A stretch of 64,000 nt of DNA from Maridesulfovibrio frigidus DSM 17176 (GTDB lineage: Bacteria; Desulfobacterota; Desulfovibrionia; Desulfovibrionales; Desulfovibrionaceae): positions 62,001-126,000 of the forward strand of contig NZ_JONL01000006.1 of the NCBI RefSeq assembly GCF_000711735.1. Reading direction: 5' to 3'. The notes beneath the pieces were generated by a model. It saw nothing but the letters and a program-made list of their open reading frames with translations, was not told the DNA's origin and searched no databases. Below are positions 8,868-16,531 of this stretch, one piece after another. The stretch's first letter is position 1. Each line of letters begins with the position of its first letter. A program made the translations under genes and the position numbers.

Positions 8868-8893
8868 CACTAGTCATTTTTCCGGCACTTTTT

Positions 8894-8940
8894 GCCTCTT
8901 TATCTGCGCTCAATAACCGTGCAGATAAAGAGGTCTTTTT
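8894..8940 (+). terminator. Terminator after ridA
   Basis: GCCTCTTTATCTGC pairs with GCAGATAAAGAGGT around a 13-base loop, followed by a T-rich run. Confidence 0.9.
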
Positions 8941-9333
8941 ATTTCAGCACCTTAAGTAACTTTACTTAAAAGTGGCACTCTTAATGCAATACTTAATTCA
9001 ACAGCTCAGCTGCAAATAAGCGAAGATTAAAAAAACAAAAAAAAATAAGGCTAACGCCATTTAAAAAAAGTCTTCCTTCAAGCAGCTGAACATTAAAAGA
9101 AAATGTCTAAATTGATAGGCGAGTGCAGGCATCAGTGGAACCGAACAGCTTAAAAAAGAAATTATACATAAGCGATTCCACCTCCCTCCCGCGATTATTT
9201 TGGACTTTTTCTTTTACTTTTTTCTAAATCATACTTCCTGCAAATCCCTTTTCCACGATTATACTACAAACAAAGATTGCCCTCAGCCACTTCTCTTGAT
9301 AACGATTCCTTTCCAGAAAGGAGGAGAAGTTTT
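8941..9333 (+). other. Long gene-free region upstream of trmL
   Basis: No open frame with coding character on either strand. It holds an 18-bp perfect inverted repeat (8952-8969), a sigma-54-like promoter match (8973-8988), an A-rich tract near 9030-9070, and two complementary 8-base words (9006-9013 and 9082-9089) that could close a long stem. It could be a long leader for trmL or a small RNA gene; neither is proven. Confidence 0.45.
8952..8988 (+). promoter_or_regulatory. Inverted repeat next to sigma-54-like promoter
   Basis: TTAAGTAA-CT-TTACTTAA (8952-8969) is followed four bases later by TGGCAC-N5-ATGCA (8973-8988), which fits the sigma-54 -24/-12 pattern TGGCAC-N5-TTGCA with one mismatch. 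The downstream gene trmL starts 345 bases further on. The chance of a random match is not negligible. Confidence 0.4.
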
Positions 9334-9801
9334 ATGAACCCTTTCAGTATAGTTCTTTTTGAACCTGAAATTCCGCCCAATACGGGTAACATTGCAAGAC
9401 TCTGTGCAGGCACAGATACAGCACTACATCTAATCGAACCACTAGGCTTTTCAATCTCGGATAAGCATTTAAAACGCGCTGGCCTTGACTACTGGCCAAA
9501 CGTGAAGCTTTTCGTATGGAAAAACTGGCAAGAATTTCAAGACAATAGAGAAGCTGGCAGATTGATCACCACCAGCGCCAAACGTGGAACAGTATTGTTT
9601 AAATTTGAATTTGAACCCGGCGATCATATTGTTTTCGGCCCGGAAACCAGAGGGTTACCGGAATGGATGTTTGACGACATTACAGACGCCATAAACATTC
9701 CCACAAATAAAAAAATAAGAAGCTTGAACCTTTCTACCTCGGCCGGAATCATATTATATCAAGCTCTGGCATCACTTAACAACGACTCACTCTTTGAATA
9801 A
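9334..9801 (+). CDS. trmL: tRNA (cytidine/uridine-34 2'-O)-methyltransferase TrmL
   Basis: SPOUT-family methyltransferase, 155 aa, that modifies the ribose of the wobble base of certain leucine tRNAs using S-adenosylmethionine. Marks are EPEIPPNTGNIARLCAGT, the SAM-binding knot segment FGPETRGLP, and the C-terminal IRSLNLSTSAGIILYQ. The start at 9334 has a strong AGGAGGAG ribosome-binding site. An in-frame ATG 19 codons upstream adds residues unlike the family and overlaps that site. Confidence 0.94.
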   Translation: MNPFSIVLFEPEIPPNTGNIARLCAGTDTALHLIEPLGFSISDKHLKRAGLDYWPNVKLFVWKNWQEFQDNREAGRLITTSAKRGTVLFKFEFEPGDHIVFGPETRGLPEWMFDDITDAINIPTNKKIRSLNLSTSAGIILYQALASLNNDSLFE

Positions 9802-9828
9802 AAGCCACTACAGAACAAACAAGTAAAA

Positions 9829-9866
9829 TCCCTCAAAATATCTAATTATTGAGGGACTTAGTTTTG
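9829..9866 (+). terminator. Possible terminator after trmL
   Basis: TCCCTCAA pairs with TTGAGGGA around a 12-base loop. The following T run is weak (CTTAGTTTT). Confidence 0.5.
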
Positions 9867-9952
9867 CTTACTTTTGGTCATCCAGACTTCTTGCACAACA
9901 TGAGTGCAAGGGTTATATTGTCGATCAAAATAAAAATCAGGATGGAGACTAT

Positions 9953-10975
9953 ATGAGACTTCTTGTTACTGGCGGTTGCGGTTTTATCGGAACCAATTTC
10001 GTTTATCTTATGCAGGAACGCCACCCGGACTGGGAGATTATAAATCTCGACAAGTTAACATATGCCGGCAACAGAAAAAACCTCCTATCAATCGAAAACA
10101 ACAATGCCGCTAATTACAGCTTCGTTCACGGAGATATCTGCGACAAAGAGTTCGTATCCAATACTCTGGAAGAGCACAAAATTGAGGCCGTAGTAAACTT
10201 CGCTGCAGAATCACATGTGGACAGGTCAATTAACGATCCTGCTCCCTTCCTGACTACGAATATTTGCGGTGCACAAAATCTCATGGAATGCGCCAGGCAG
10301 GCAGGCATTGAAAAATTTGTTCATGTCTCTACCGATGAAGTCTATGGCTCTCTCGGCATGAATGACCCCGCATTTACAGAAAACAATCCATTAGAGCCAA
10401 ATAGCCCCTACTCTGCATCAAAAGCCAGTGCTGATCTTATGGCACGAGCTTATTTTGAAACATACAATTTTCCAGTTTCCATAACCAGATGTTCAAACAA
10501 CTATGGTCCGTATCAGTTTCCGGAAAAACTCATCCCGCTTATGTACACAAAAGTAATAACCGGAGAGCAGCTCCCTATTTACGGAGATGGAAGCAATATC
10601 CGTGACTGGATTTACGTTGATGACCACTGCACGGGTGTCGAGTTAACTCTTCTTAAAGGACAGCCTGGGAGAGCTTATAACTTCGGCGGAGCGGCTGAAA
10701 AGACCAATCTGGAACTAGTTCATGAACTTCTCGCAATACTAGGCAAGGACGAGTCCTTGATAACTTACGTCACAGACAGGCCGGGGCATGATCAAAGATA
10801 TGCTATGGATTATGCTGTAGCCGAAAAAGAGCTGGGTTTCGCCCCAAGCGTAACTTTCGAACAGGGCATAAAAAAGACCATAAAATGGTATCAAGATAAC
10901 GGGCAGTGGCTTGAAGATGTCCGCAGTGGAGCCTATCGCGAATTCATGAACGAATGGTATGGAGACCGAAAATGA
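9953..10975 (+). CDS. rfbB: dTDP-glucose 4,6-dehydratase
   Basis: 340-aa extended short-chain dehydrogenase converting dTDP-glucose to dTDP-4-keto-6-deoxyglucose for rhamnose and related surface sugars. NAD-binding TGGCGFIGTNF lies at the N-terminus, then DKLTYAGN, the active-site VSTDEVYGSL (Thr-Asp-Glu triad), YSASKASADLM (YxxxK) and NNYGPYQFPEKLIPL. A GGATGGAGA ribosome-binding site is present. The stop overlaps the rfbD start (ATGA). The rfbA and rfbC partners are not in the window. Confidence 0.95.
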   Translation: MRLLVTGGCGFIGTNFVYLMQERHPDWEIINLDKLTYAGNRKNLLSIENNNAANYSFVHGDICDKEFVSNTLEEHKIEAVVNFAAESHVDRSINDPAPFLTTNICGAQNLMECARQAGIEKFVHVSTDEVYGSLGMNDPAFTENNPLEPNSPYSASKASADLMARAYFETYNFPVSITRCSNNYGPYQFPEKLIPLMYTKVITGEQLPIYGDGSNIRDWIYVDDHCTGVELTLLKGQPGRAYNFGGAAEKTNLELVHELLAILGKDESLITYVTDRPGHDQRYAMDYAVAEKELGFAPSVTFEQGIKKTIKWYQDNGQWLEDVRSGAYREFMNEWYGDRK

Positions 10976-11847
10976 TAGAACTTAAAGGCAAAAAGGCCGT
11001 AGTGCTCGGCGGGCGTACAGGACTTTTAGGGCAAAGTTTAACCGAGGTTCTACGCAGCCACGGAGCCGTAACTATCCCGCTGTCTCGAAACGACTTTGAC
11101 CCGCTAAATGAAGAATCGCTTACCGCTCTTTTAGAAAGAGAGGAGCCTGACTTCATAGTAAATACTATTGCTTACACCATGGTAGATCAGGCCGAAGATG
11201 AAGAAAAGAAGGCTCATCTGCTTAATACAACTTTCCCTGTAATTCTTGCTCGACTTGCCAAAAAACATAATTCGAAATTAATTCATTTCAGCACAGACTT
11301 TGTTTTTGACGGGAAAAAAGACTCTCCATACACAGAGGAAGATAAAACCAATCCAAAATCTGTTTACGGCGAGACAAAGCTAGCTGGAGAATCCCAATTG
11401 ATAAAATTAGGATACGAAAATATCCTTATAATACGCACGGCGTGGTTATTTGGACCTAATAAAACAAACTTTGTACATAAGATTCTTAATTTTGCGCAAG
11501 AAAGAGATTGTCTGAACATTGTCCACGACCAGAATGGATCTCCTACTTACACGCCTGATCTTGCAGAATACACCGCACAGCTCCTAATTGCAGAAGCAAC
11601 CGGCATATTTAATGTAGTAAATTCAGGTAAAGCAAGTTGGTGTGAGCTTGCAGCAGAGGCTATTAATTGCGCAGGCGTAAACTGCCTTGTAAATCCAGTG
11701 CCCACTAGTTCATACCCGACAAAAGCTTATCGCCCTAGCTACTCAGTCCTAGATACCGAAAAATTCATTAAAATTACTGGCATCACTCCTAGGCCGTGGG
11801 TTCAGGCACTCCGGGATTACATTTACAACGACATCGAAGAACAATAA
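10972..11847 (+). CDS. rfbD: dTDP-4-dehydrorhamnose reductase
   Basis: 291-aa short-chain reductase for the last step of dTDP-rhamnose formation. The N-terminal GGRTGLLGQ binds the nucleotide; HFSTDFVFDGKKDSPYTEED and YGETKLAGE hold the active-site Thr and the YxxxK pair. The start at 10972 overlaps the rfbB stop and gives the expected N-terminus; a longer frame from 10954 would lie inside rfbB. NAD(P)H preference cannot be read. It forms an operon with rfbB. Confidence 0.9.
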   Translation: MIELKGKKAVVLGGRTGLLGQSLTEVLRSHGAVTIPLSRNDFDPLNEESLTALLEREEPDFIVNTIAYTMVDQAEDEEKKAHLLNTTFPVILARLAKKHNSKLIHFSTDFVFDGKKDSPYTEEDKTNPKSVYGETKLAGESQLIKLGYENILIIRTAWLFGPNKTNFVHKILNFAQERDCLNIVHDQNGSPTYTPDLAEYTAQLLIAEATGIFNVVNSGKASWCELAAEAINCAGVNCLVNPVPTSSYPTKAYRPSYSVLDTEKFIKITGITPRPWVQALRDYIYNDIEEQ

Positions 11848-11871
11848 AAAACAGAGACCTTACGACACCTC

Positions 11872-12846
11872 ATGCTAAAAATATCCCCTGCTACACTGAG
11901 AAATTCTATTCAGTGCTTAATGACTTTATTCTGTGTTTGGGTTGGTTACAGGTTCTACCTTTTCTACGAGTTTATGATCGGCAACTCGGATGTTGCTATG
12001 ACCAAACCCGGAGCAGTTGAAGGATTCCTGCCTATAAGCGCCCTGCTTTCATTCAAAAGACTGATAACCGAAGGTATCTATGACGAGGTTCACCCCGCGG
12101 GGCTGACAATTTTCATAGCTGTGATCGTTATGTCACTACTCCTTCGAAAAGGATTCTGTGGCTATCTCTGCCCTGTCGGATTCATTAGTAATATACTGAA
12201 TCGTATCGGACTTAAGACTAAGCGCACTATCACCGTCAAAGGCAAGATCGAATTTGCCTTTCTCATTCCCAAATATATTGCAATGACTTTCTTTGTTTAC
12301 GCAGTTTTTGTTAAAATGAGCGTAAAAGATGTGAACGCATTCATTCATTCAGGATACAATTTCACGGCCGAAGCTAAGATGCTCCATTTTTTCAGCAATC
12401 TAAGCTCGATTGCCGCCATGGTAATCGCAGCAATCGTGATTCTATCTATCTTTATTCCATACTTCTGGTGCCGCTTCTTGTGTCCCTACGGAGCTTTACT
12501 TGGAATTATTTCAAAAGCCTCGCCAGTTGCGATTAAGCGTGACGATGACCTTTGTATCAATTGCGGGAAATGTACGAAAGCTTGCCCAGGTGGAATTCAA
12601 GTTGAGATTAAGGAAACTGTAAACTCCGCTGAATGCGTAGGATGCATCCAATGCATCGACAGTTGCCCCGTAGATGACTGTTTGACCCTGTCTGATAGAC
12701 TGAGTCGCAAAAGACTTCCATGGATGACAATAGCTATTGGAACCGTTTTTATACTTCTGCTCTACTACGCAGCAGCAGTATTCACCAATCATTGGAACTC
12801 ACCAATGCCAGTTGAAATGCTCCGCAATTACTATCTGAATCTATAA
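11872..12846 (+). CDS. NapH-like membrane polyferredoxin
   Basis: 324 aa. About five membrane segments carry two CxxxCP-type motifs typical of NapH/CcoG/RdxA-like quinol-linked electron carriers (GFCGYLCPVGF near residue 102 and CRFLCPYGALLG near 205). Two [4Fe-4S] ferredoxin motifs follow (CINCGKCTKACP and CVGCIQCIDSCP), then a last membrane helix. It probably passes electrons between the quinone pool and an exported or cytoplasmic reductase. No such partner is adjacent: rfbD lies upstream and a broken stress-protein gene downstream. The ribosome-binding site is weak. Confidence 0.88.
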   Translation: MLKISPATLRNSIQCLMTLFCVWVGYRFYLFYEFMIGNSDVAMTKPGAVEGFLPISALLSFKRLITEGIYDEVHPAGLTIFIAVIVMSLLLRKGFCGYLCPVGFISNILNRIGLKTKRTITVKGKIEFAFLIPKYIAMTFFVYAVFVKMSVKDVNAFIHSGYNFTAEAKMLHFFSNLSSIAAMVIAAIVILSIFIPYFWCRFLCPYGALLGIISKASPVAIKRDDDLCINCGKCTKACPGGIQVEIKETVNSAECVGCIQCIDSCPVDDCLTLSDRLSRKRLPWMTIAIGTVFILLLYYAAAVFTNHWNSPMPVEMLRNYYLNL

Positions 12847-12896
12847 AGCGGTCCATATGATATTTATTCCATAAACACTGACATCCGCCTTAATAG

Positions 12897-13141
12897 ATGT
12901 ATAAGCCAAATAATCTAAAGATTTTATTTGATAATAAACTGAAAAGCTGCCCAGAAATTGTTATCAGATTGGCACATGGCGACCCAGTTGAGACTATTCT
13001 TGAATTTGCGAATAAATTTTAATTGTTATGTCTAGCCACGGTCTCGGACTTGAGAAACGAGGTGGGACATCGGCGTCCATCGGCAGTGTGACAGCTAAAG
13101 TCATCAAAAACTCACCTTTACCCGTACAAATAGTTCCATAG
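12897..13141 (+). pseudogene. Frameshifted C-terminal remnant of a universal stress protein (UspA family)
   Basis: Two abutting frames together spell the C-terminal half of a Usp domain. The first (12897-13022, 41 codons) ends EIVIRLAHGDPVETILEFAN, matching the G-x-P-x-x-x-I-L-x-x-A segment. After a one-base shift near 13012-13018 the second continues ILIVMSSHGLGLEK and GSVTAKVIKNSPLPVQIVP up to a TAG at 13139-13141. That matches the DLIVMGSHG ATP-binding turn and the GSV...PV-V-P end of the family. The N-terminal half is absent: an in-frame stop lies just upstream and only 50 bases separate it from the NapH-like gene. I infer a dead gene. Confidence 0.75.
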
Positions 13142-13161
13142 ATTCATTCTATTAAAACAAT

Positions 13162-13197
13162 AAAAGCCCCTCAGAGAATTTCTCTGAGGGGCTTTTT
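13162..13197. terminator. Terminator of the aldehyde oxidoreductase gene
   Basis: AAAAGCCCCTCAGAGAA pairs with TTCTCTGAGGGGCTTTT, with T runs on both strands. It lies 24 bases beyond the minus-strand stop and just after the Usp remnant. Confidence 0.9.
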
Positions 13198-13220
13198 AAT
13201 ATCCTGAGGCTAGGAGAACT

Positions 13221-14948
13221 TTAAACTTTAGCAGCCTGAAGTTCTTCTACTGAGTAATCCCAGATTGTGTCGTGAGGAGCGAGAGTTTCTTCGCTGAAGA
13301 AGCGAGGAAGCTGATCGTCGTATTTGGTGAATCCAGCGTTAGCATTGAATTCAAGTTCGTTCTTAAGTGTGTTCACACCAAGAGCGATGAAGTCATCAGC
13401 TGTGTATTCAATACCGTATGTAGATGCAACGAGGTCACAGATACACTGAACAGCGTCTTCAGTATCAAGAACTGCAAATGCTACGAAGAGACAGAGTCCC
13501 AATGCATCGATCGATGCGGTAGCAATCTGGAGGTTCTTGGAAAGCTCGATCTGACCTTCTTTAGTAAGAGGATCAACATCTCCACCGATCTTGAGGATGT
13601 TTGTTGCGACAGCGTAACCAGCAGTATGGTCAGCGCCCATTGGGGTTGTTGCGTAAGTTACGCCAATACCCTTTACTGAGCGAGGATCGTAAGCTGGCAG
13701 TCCCTGGCTTTTGACAGTAGGAATACGGTCAACACCGAATGCTTTTCCAGCAAAGACAGTTCCGTTACCGATAATGCGACCCATAGGATCAGCAGAACCG
13801 ATCTTTTTTAGAAGAGCAAGAGCTGCTTCGCCGTCACCCCATTCGATAATGCCGCCATCCATTGCAACACCCAAGGTACAACCCATTTCGATTGTATCAA
13901 TACCCTTTTCGTCACAAGTACGGTCCATAGTAGCAATGACATCGATATCTTTAACCAAACAGTTAGCGCCGAAGCCCCATACTGTTTCATATTCGAAACC
14001 AGAAGTTAGGTAATCACCATTTTTATCGTTGTAACGCTGTGAACATTGAATAACACAACCGGTATGACAACCTTCTTTAGTTTTACCATTGCGAGATTCA
14101 ATAACCTCAGCAATCTTTTCACCAGAAATTTCAGCAACATCGTCAAAACGTCCAGTACGGAAATTTTTAGTTGGTAGAGCGCCTGCTTCGTTAATGATAT
14201 TAACAAGAACAGAAGTTCCGTAAGCTGGAAGTCCTTCGCCTGTCACAGGGTGACCAAGAAGAATTTCAGTCCAGCGCTTACGAGCAACCTTGAACTTTTC
14301 AGGATCAGCAGGAGCGCCGCGTCCAGAAGCTGCAGGATCAATAACTACAGCCTTGATTCTTTTAGAACCCATAACAGCACCCATACCACCACGTCCGGCT
14401 GAACGAGCTGGATTTAGATGAGGGTCAGAGAACTGAATAGTTGAAGCTAGAAGACACTGTTCGCCAGCAGGACCAGCAAGAGCAGTTACAACTTTTTCGC
14501 CGTAAACTTTCTTAAGTTCTTCATGTGCAGGGTAGTTATCTTTACCAGCTATTGTTGCTGCAGACTTAAACTCAACTTTGTCAGCATAAATTTCAATAAT
14601 TGAAAGTTCTGCATCCTGAGCTGGTTTGTCTTCAAAAACAATCGCGAGAATATCAAGTTTAGGTAGAGCCTGAGCAAACTGGCCACCAGTATTACTTTCT
14701 TTGATTCCGCCGGTAAGAGGTGACTTAGCTCCACATGAAAGTCTACCTGAGTTTGCAGCACCGGAATTAGCTAGAACTCCTGCGGCAAATACAAGTTTGT
14801 TAGATGCTGAAAGTGGATGACAATCAGCAGGAACTTCTTTGTTTACGAGCTGAGAAGTAAGAGCGCGACCACCAAGGCCAGCGAATTCGCCAAGCTCTTC
14901 AAATTTAAATTCTTTAGTGCGAGTATTGATTCTAAGGATTCTGGGCAT
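13221..14948 (-). CDS. aor: Aldehyde:ferredoxin oxidoreductase (tungsten/molybdopterin)
   Basis: 575 aa, close to the usual 600 for the AOR family, which interconverts aldehydes and carboxylic acids with ferredoxin as electron carrier. The N-terminal domain has GGRALTSQL and SGAANSGRLSCGAKSPLTGG. The pterin-binding GRGGMGAVMGSKRIKA is at about 186-200. Cluster cysteines C294, C298 and C302 are in CHTGCVIQC, and the fourth is in ALGLCLF near the C-terminus. ATG at 14948 follows AAGGGGATAAC. The gene stands alone: no MoaD/ThiS-like partner or ferredoxin gene is adjacent, unlike many related loci. Confidence 0.93.
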   Translation of the reverse strand: MPRILRINTRTKEFKFEELGEFAGLGGRALTSQLVNKEVPADCHPLSASNKLVFAAGVLANSGAANSGRLSCGAKSPLTGGIKESNTGGQFAQALPKLDILAIVFEDKPAQDAELSIIEIYADKVEFKSAATIAGKDNYPAHEELKKVYGEKVVTALAGPAGEQCLLASTIQFSDPHLNPARSAGRGGMGAVMGSKRIKAVVIDPAASGRGAPADPEKFKVARKRWTEILLGHPVTGEGLPAYGTSVLVNIINEAGALPTKNFRTGRFDDVAEISGEKIAEVIESRNGKTKEGCHTGCVIQCSQRYNDKNGDYLTSGFEYETVWGFGANCLVKDIDVIATMDRTCDEKGIDTIEMGCTLGVAMDGGIIEWGDGEAALALLKKIGSADPMGRIIGNGTVFAGKAFGVDRIPTVKSQGLPAYDPRSVKGIGVTYATTPMGADHTAGYAVATNILKIGGDVDPLTKEGQIELSKNLQIATASIDALGLCLFVAFAVLDTEDAVQCICDLVASTYGIEYTADDFIALGVNTLKNELEFNANAGFTKYDDQLPRFFSEETLAPHDTIWDYSVEELQAAKV

Positions 14949-15371
14949 GTTATCCCCTTAAATTAAAGTTAAATTCCAAACAACCTTCTACTAATGAAAC
15001 AGTAAATTAATTAACAAGCGTCATAATCATAACTGCATACCAATTTTTGTCAAAACAATTAAATTATATCATTTGAGACACAACTACATTTTATTGTATC
15101 AAATTAGACATAATAAGCAATTTAACTACAGTAAAACAATATATTCACAATATTAATTGAACACTACATACTAACGCACAAGCCTTGAGAGACTATTAAG
15201 TTAAATTACTAACCATGTAATTCATAATACAATAATAACATCAACAGTTACAAAGCTACAACACTCAGTTACAAAACTATAAAATAAAGTTGCAATGCAA
15301 CATTATTTTTAATTTATATAATTAAAAGATAATTATTTTAATCTAATCAATAGTTATTAAATATTTTGCAC
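14949..15371. other. Very AT-rich gene-free region between aor and secF
   Basis: No plausible coding frame. It probably carries the aor promoter. Visible order: two copies of CAGTTACAAA(G/A)CTA at 15245-15258 and 15266-15279, exactly 21 bases apart, followed by AGTTGCAATGCAAC near 15288-15301; and two related words, ATTTGAGACA near 15070 and AATTAGACAT near 15103. These could be protein-binding sites. I could not assign a -35/-10 pair with confidence. Confidence 0.4.
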
Positions 15372-15409
15372 AAAAAAAAGCGGAGATGGTTTTTCAACCA
15401 TCCCCGCTT
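15372..15409 (-). terminator. Terminator after secF
   Basis: On the minus strand AAGCGGGGATGGTTG pairs with CAACCATCTCCGCTT-like bases (one G-T pair), followed by eight T. Confidence 0.9.
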
Positions 15410-15438
15410 AGTAAATCCTAAATCTGAGTAGTAAACTG

Positions 15439-16518
15439 CTATGCAGCTCCTGCCCCAACTGTTTCTTCATCATCTTCTAATTTACCAGCTCCAACTCCAA
15501 GAAGAATCGGACTAGCAACAAAGATTGAAGAGTAAGTACCAACACCAACACCGATCAGGAGTGCAAGAGCAAAGTCATGAATAACTCCGCCGCCAAGCAC
15601 AAACAAAGCGATAACAACAAGCAGGGTTGTGCCTGAAGTCAGGATTGTTCTACTGAGTGTCTGGTTAATACTGATATTAATGGTATCAGCGAAGTCTTCA
15701 CCCGCTTTGCCAAAAATATTTTCACGAATACGGTCAAAAACAATGATGGTATCATTAAGCGAGTAACCGATGATTGTCAGCAATGCTGCAATGATGGTCA
15801 AATCGAAATCTTTTCCGAGTAAAGAAAAGATACCAACAGTTATGAGTACATCGTGAATCAGAGCTACAATGGCTCCCAGAGCATAATTCAGCTTCAAGTA
15901 CCAGCATAGCCCCACTGTGATTATCAGTGCAGCAAAGATGAGTAATGAGGTCGGAAGCCCTGCAAATTCCAGGATGCTGATACCGCCGAAGAGTCCACCA
16001 GCCATAAGAGCTGCTGCAAACCAGCGTTTTTCAAAACGTCCTGAAATGTAAATTGCGATAAGTAGAACCGCAAAATAGAGAGCTTCAATAGCCTTAGTTC
16101 TCAGGTCAGCTCCAACTTTTGGACCAACCATTTCAAGGCGCTGAATTTCGAACTTAGTATCTTTAAGATTATCAGTGAATTCTTTATTAACTCTTGCCCT
16201 GATATCCGCAGAAGTAACTTTAGAAGTAGATGTTCTGATAAGAATTTCATTATCATCAAGATGTCCAAAGCTCTGAACTGTCAGCCCAGGAAGCTCTGTA
16301 CCCTTAAGGATGTTTTTAACTTCTTTGACAGGAACAAGCTTATCAAACTTAACCTGAACCACAATACCACCAGCAAAATCAATACCGTACTTAGGTCCGC
16401 CCTTTACGACGAGAGAGCCTAGTCCAAGCAGGATAAGAATAGCGGAGATAATGAATGCTTTACGTTTGAATCCGATAAAATCAATATGAGTATCGGGTTT
16501 TATTATTTGCAATCCCAT
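15439..16518 (-). CDS. secF: Protein translocase subunit SecF
   Basis: 359-aa inner-membrane protein that with SecD uses the proton motive force to help exported proteins leave the Sec channel. Six membrane segments; the first is IISAILILLGLGSLVV near residue 30, followed by the diagnostic YGIDFAGGIVVQVKF and the large periplasmic loop. The core motif is GYSLNDTIIVFDRIREN. Start has GGGAGAGTG upstream. It lies 13 bases after secD in the order yajC-secD-secF and ends at a strong terminator. Confidence 0.96.
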   Translation of the reverse strand: MGLQIIKPDTHIDFIGFKRKAFIISAILILLGLGSLVVKGGPKYGIDFAGGIVVQVKFDKLVPVKEVKNILKGTELPGLTVQSFGHLDDNEILIRTSTSKVTSADIRARVNKEFTDNLKDTKFEIQRLEMVGPKVGADLRTKAIEALYFAVLLIAIYISGRFEKRWFAAALMAGGLFGGISILEFAGLPTSLLIFAALIITVGLCWYLKLNYALGAIVALIHDVLITVGIFSLLGKDFDLTIIAALLTIIGYSLNDTIIVFDRIRENIFGKAGEDFADTINISINQTLSRTILTSGTTLLVVIALFVLGGGVIHDFALALLIGVGVGTYSSIFVASPILLGVGAGKLEDDEETVGAGAA

Positions 16519-16531
16519 TTATTCACTCTCC

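Noticed and set aside
9115-9175. Short minus-strand frame (about 20 codons) upstream of trmL
   Set aside because: No ribosome-binding site and no recognisable content; chance frame.
12976-12991. TGGCAC at 12984 as a sigma-54 site
   Set aside because: The -12 element is missing and the word is part of the Usp remnant's codons.
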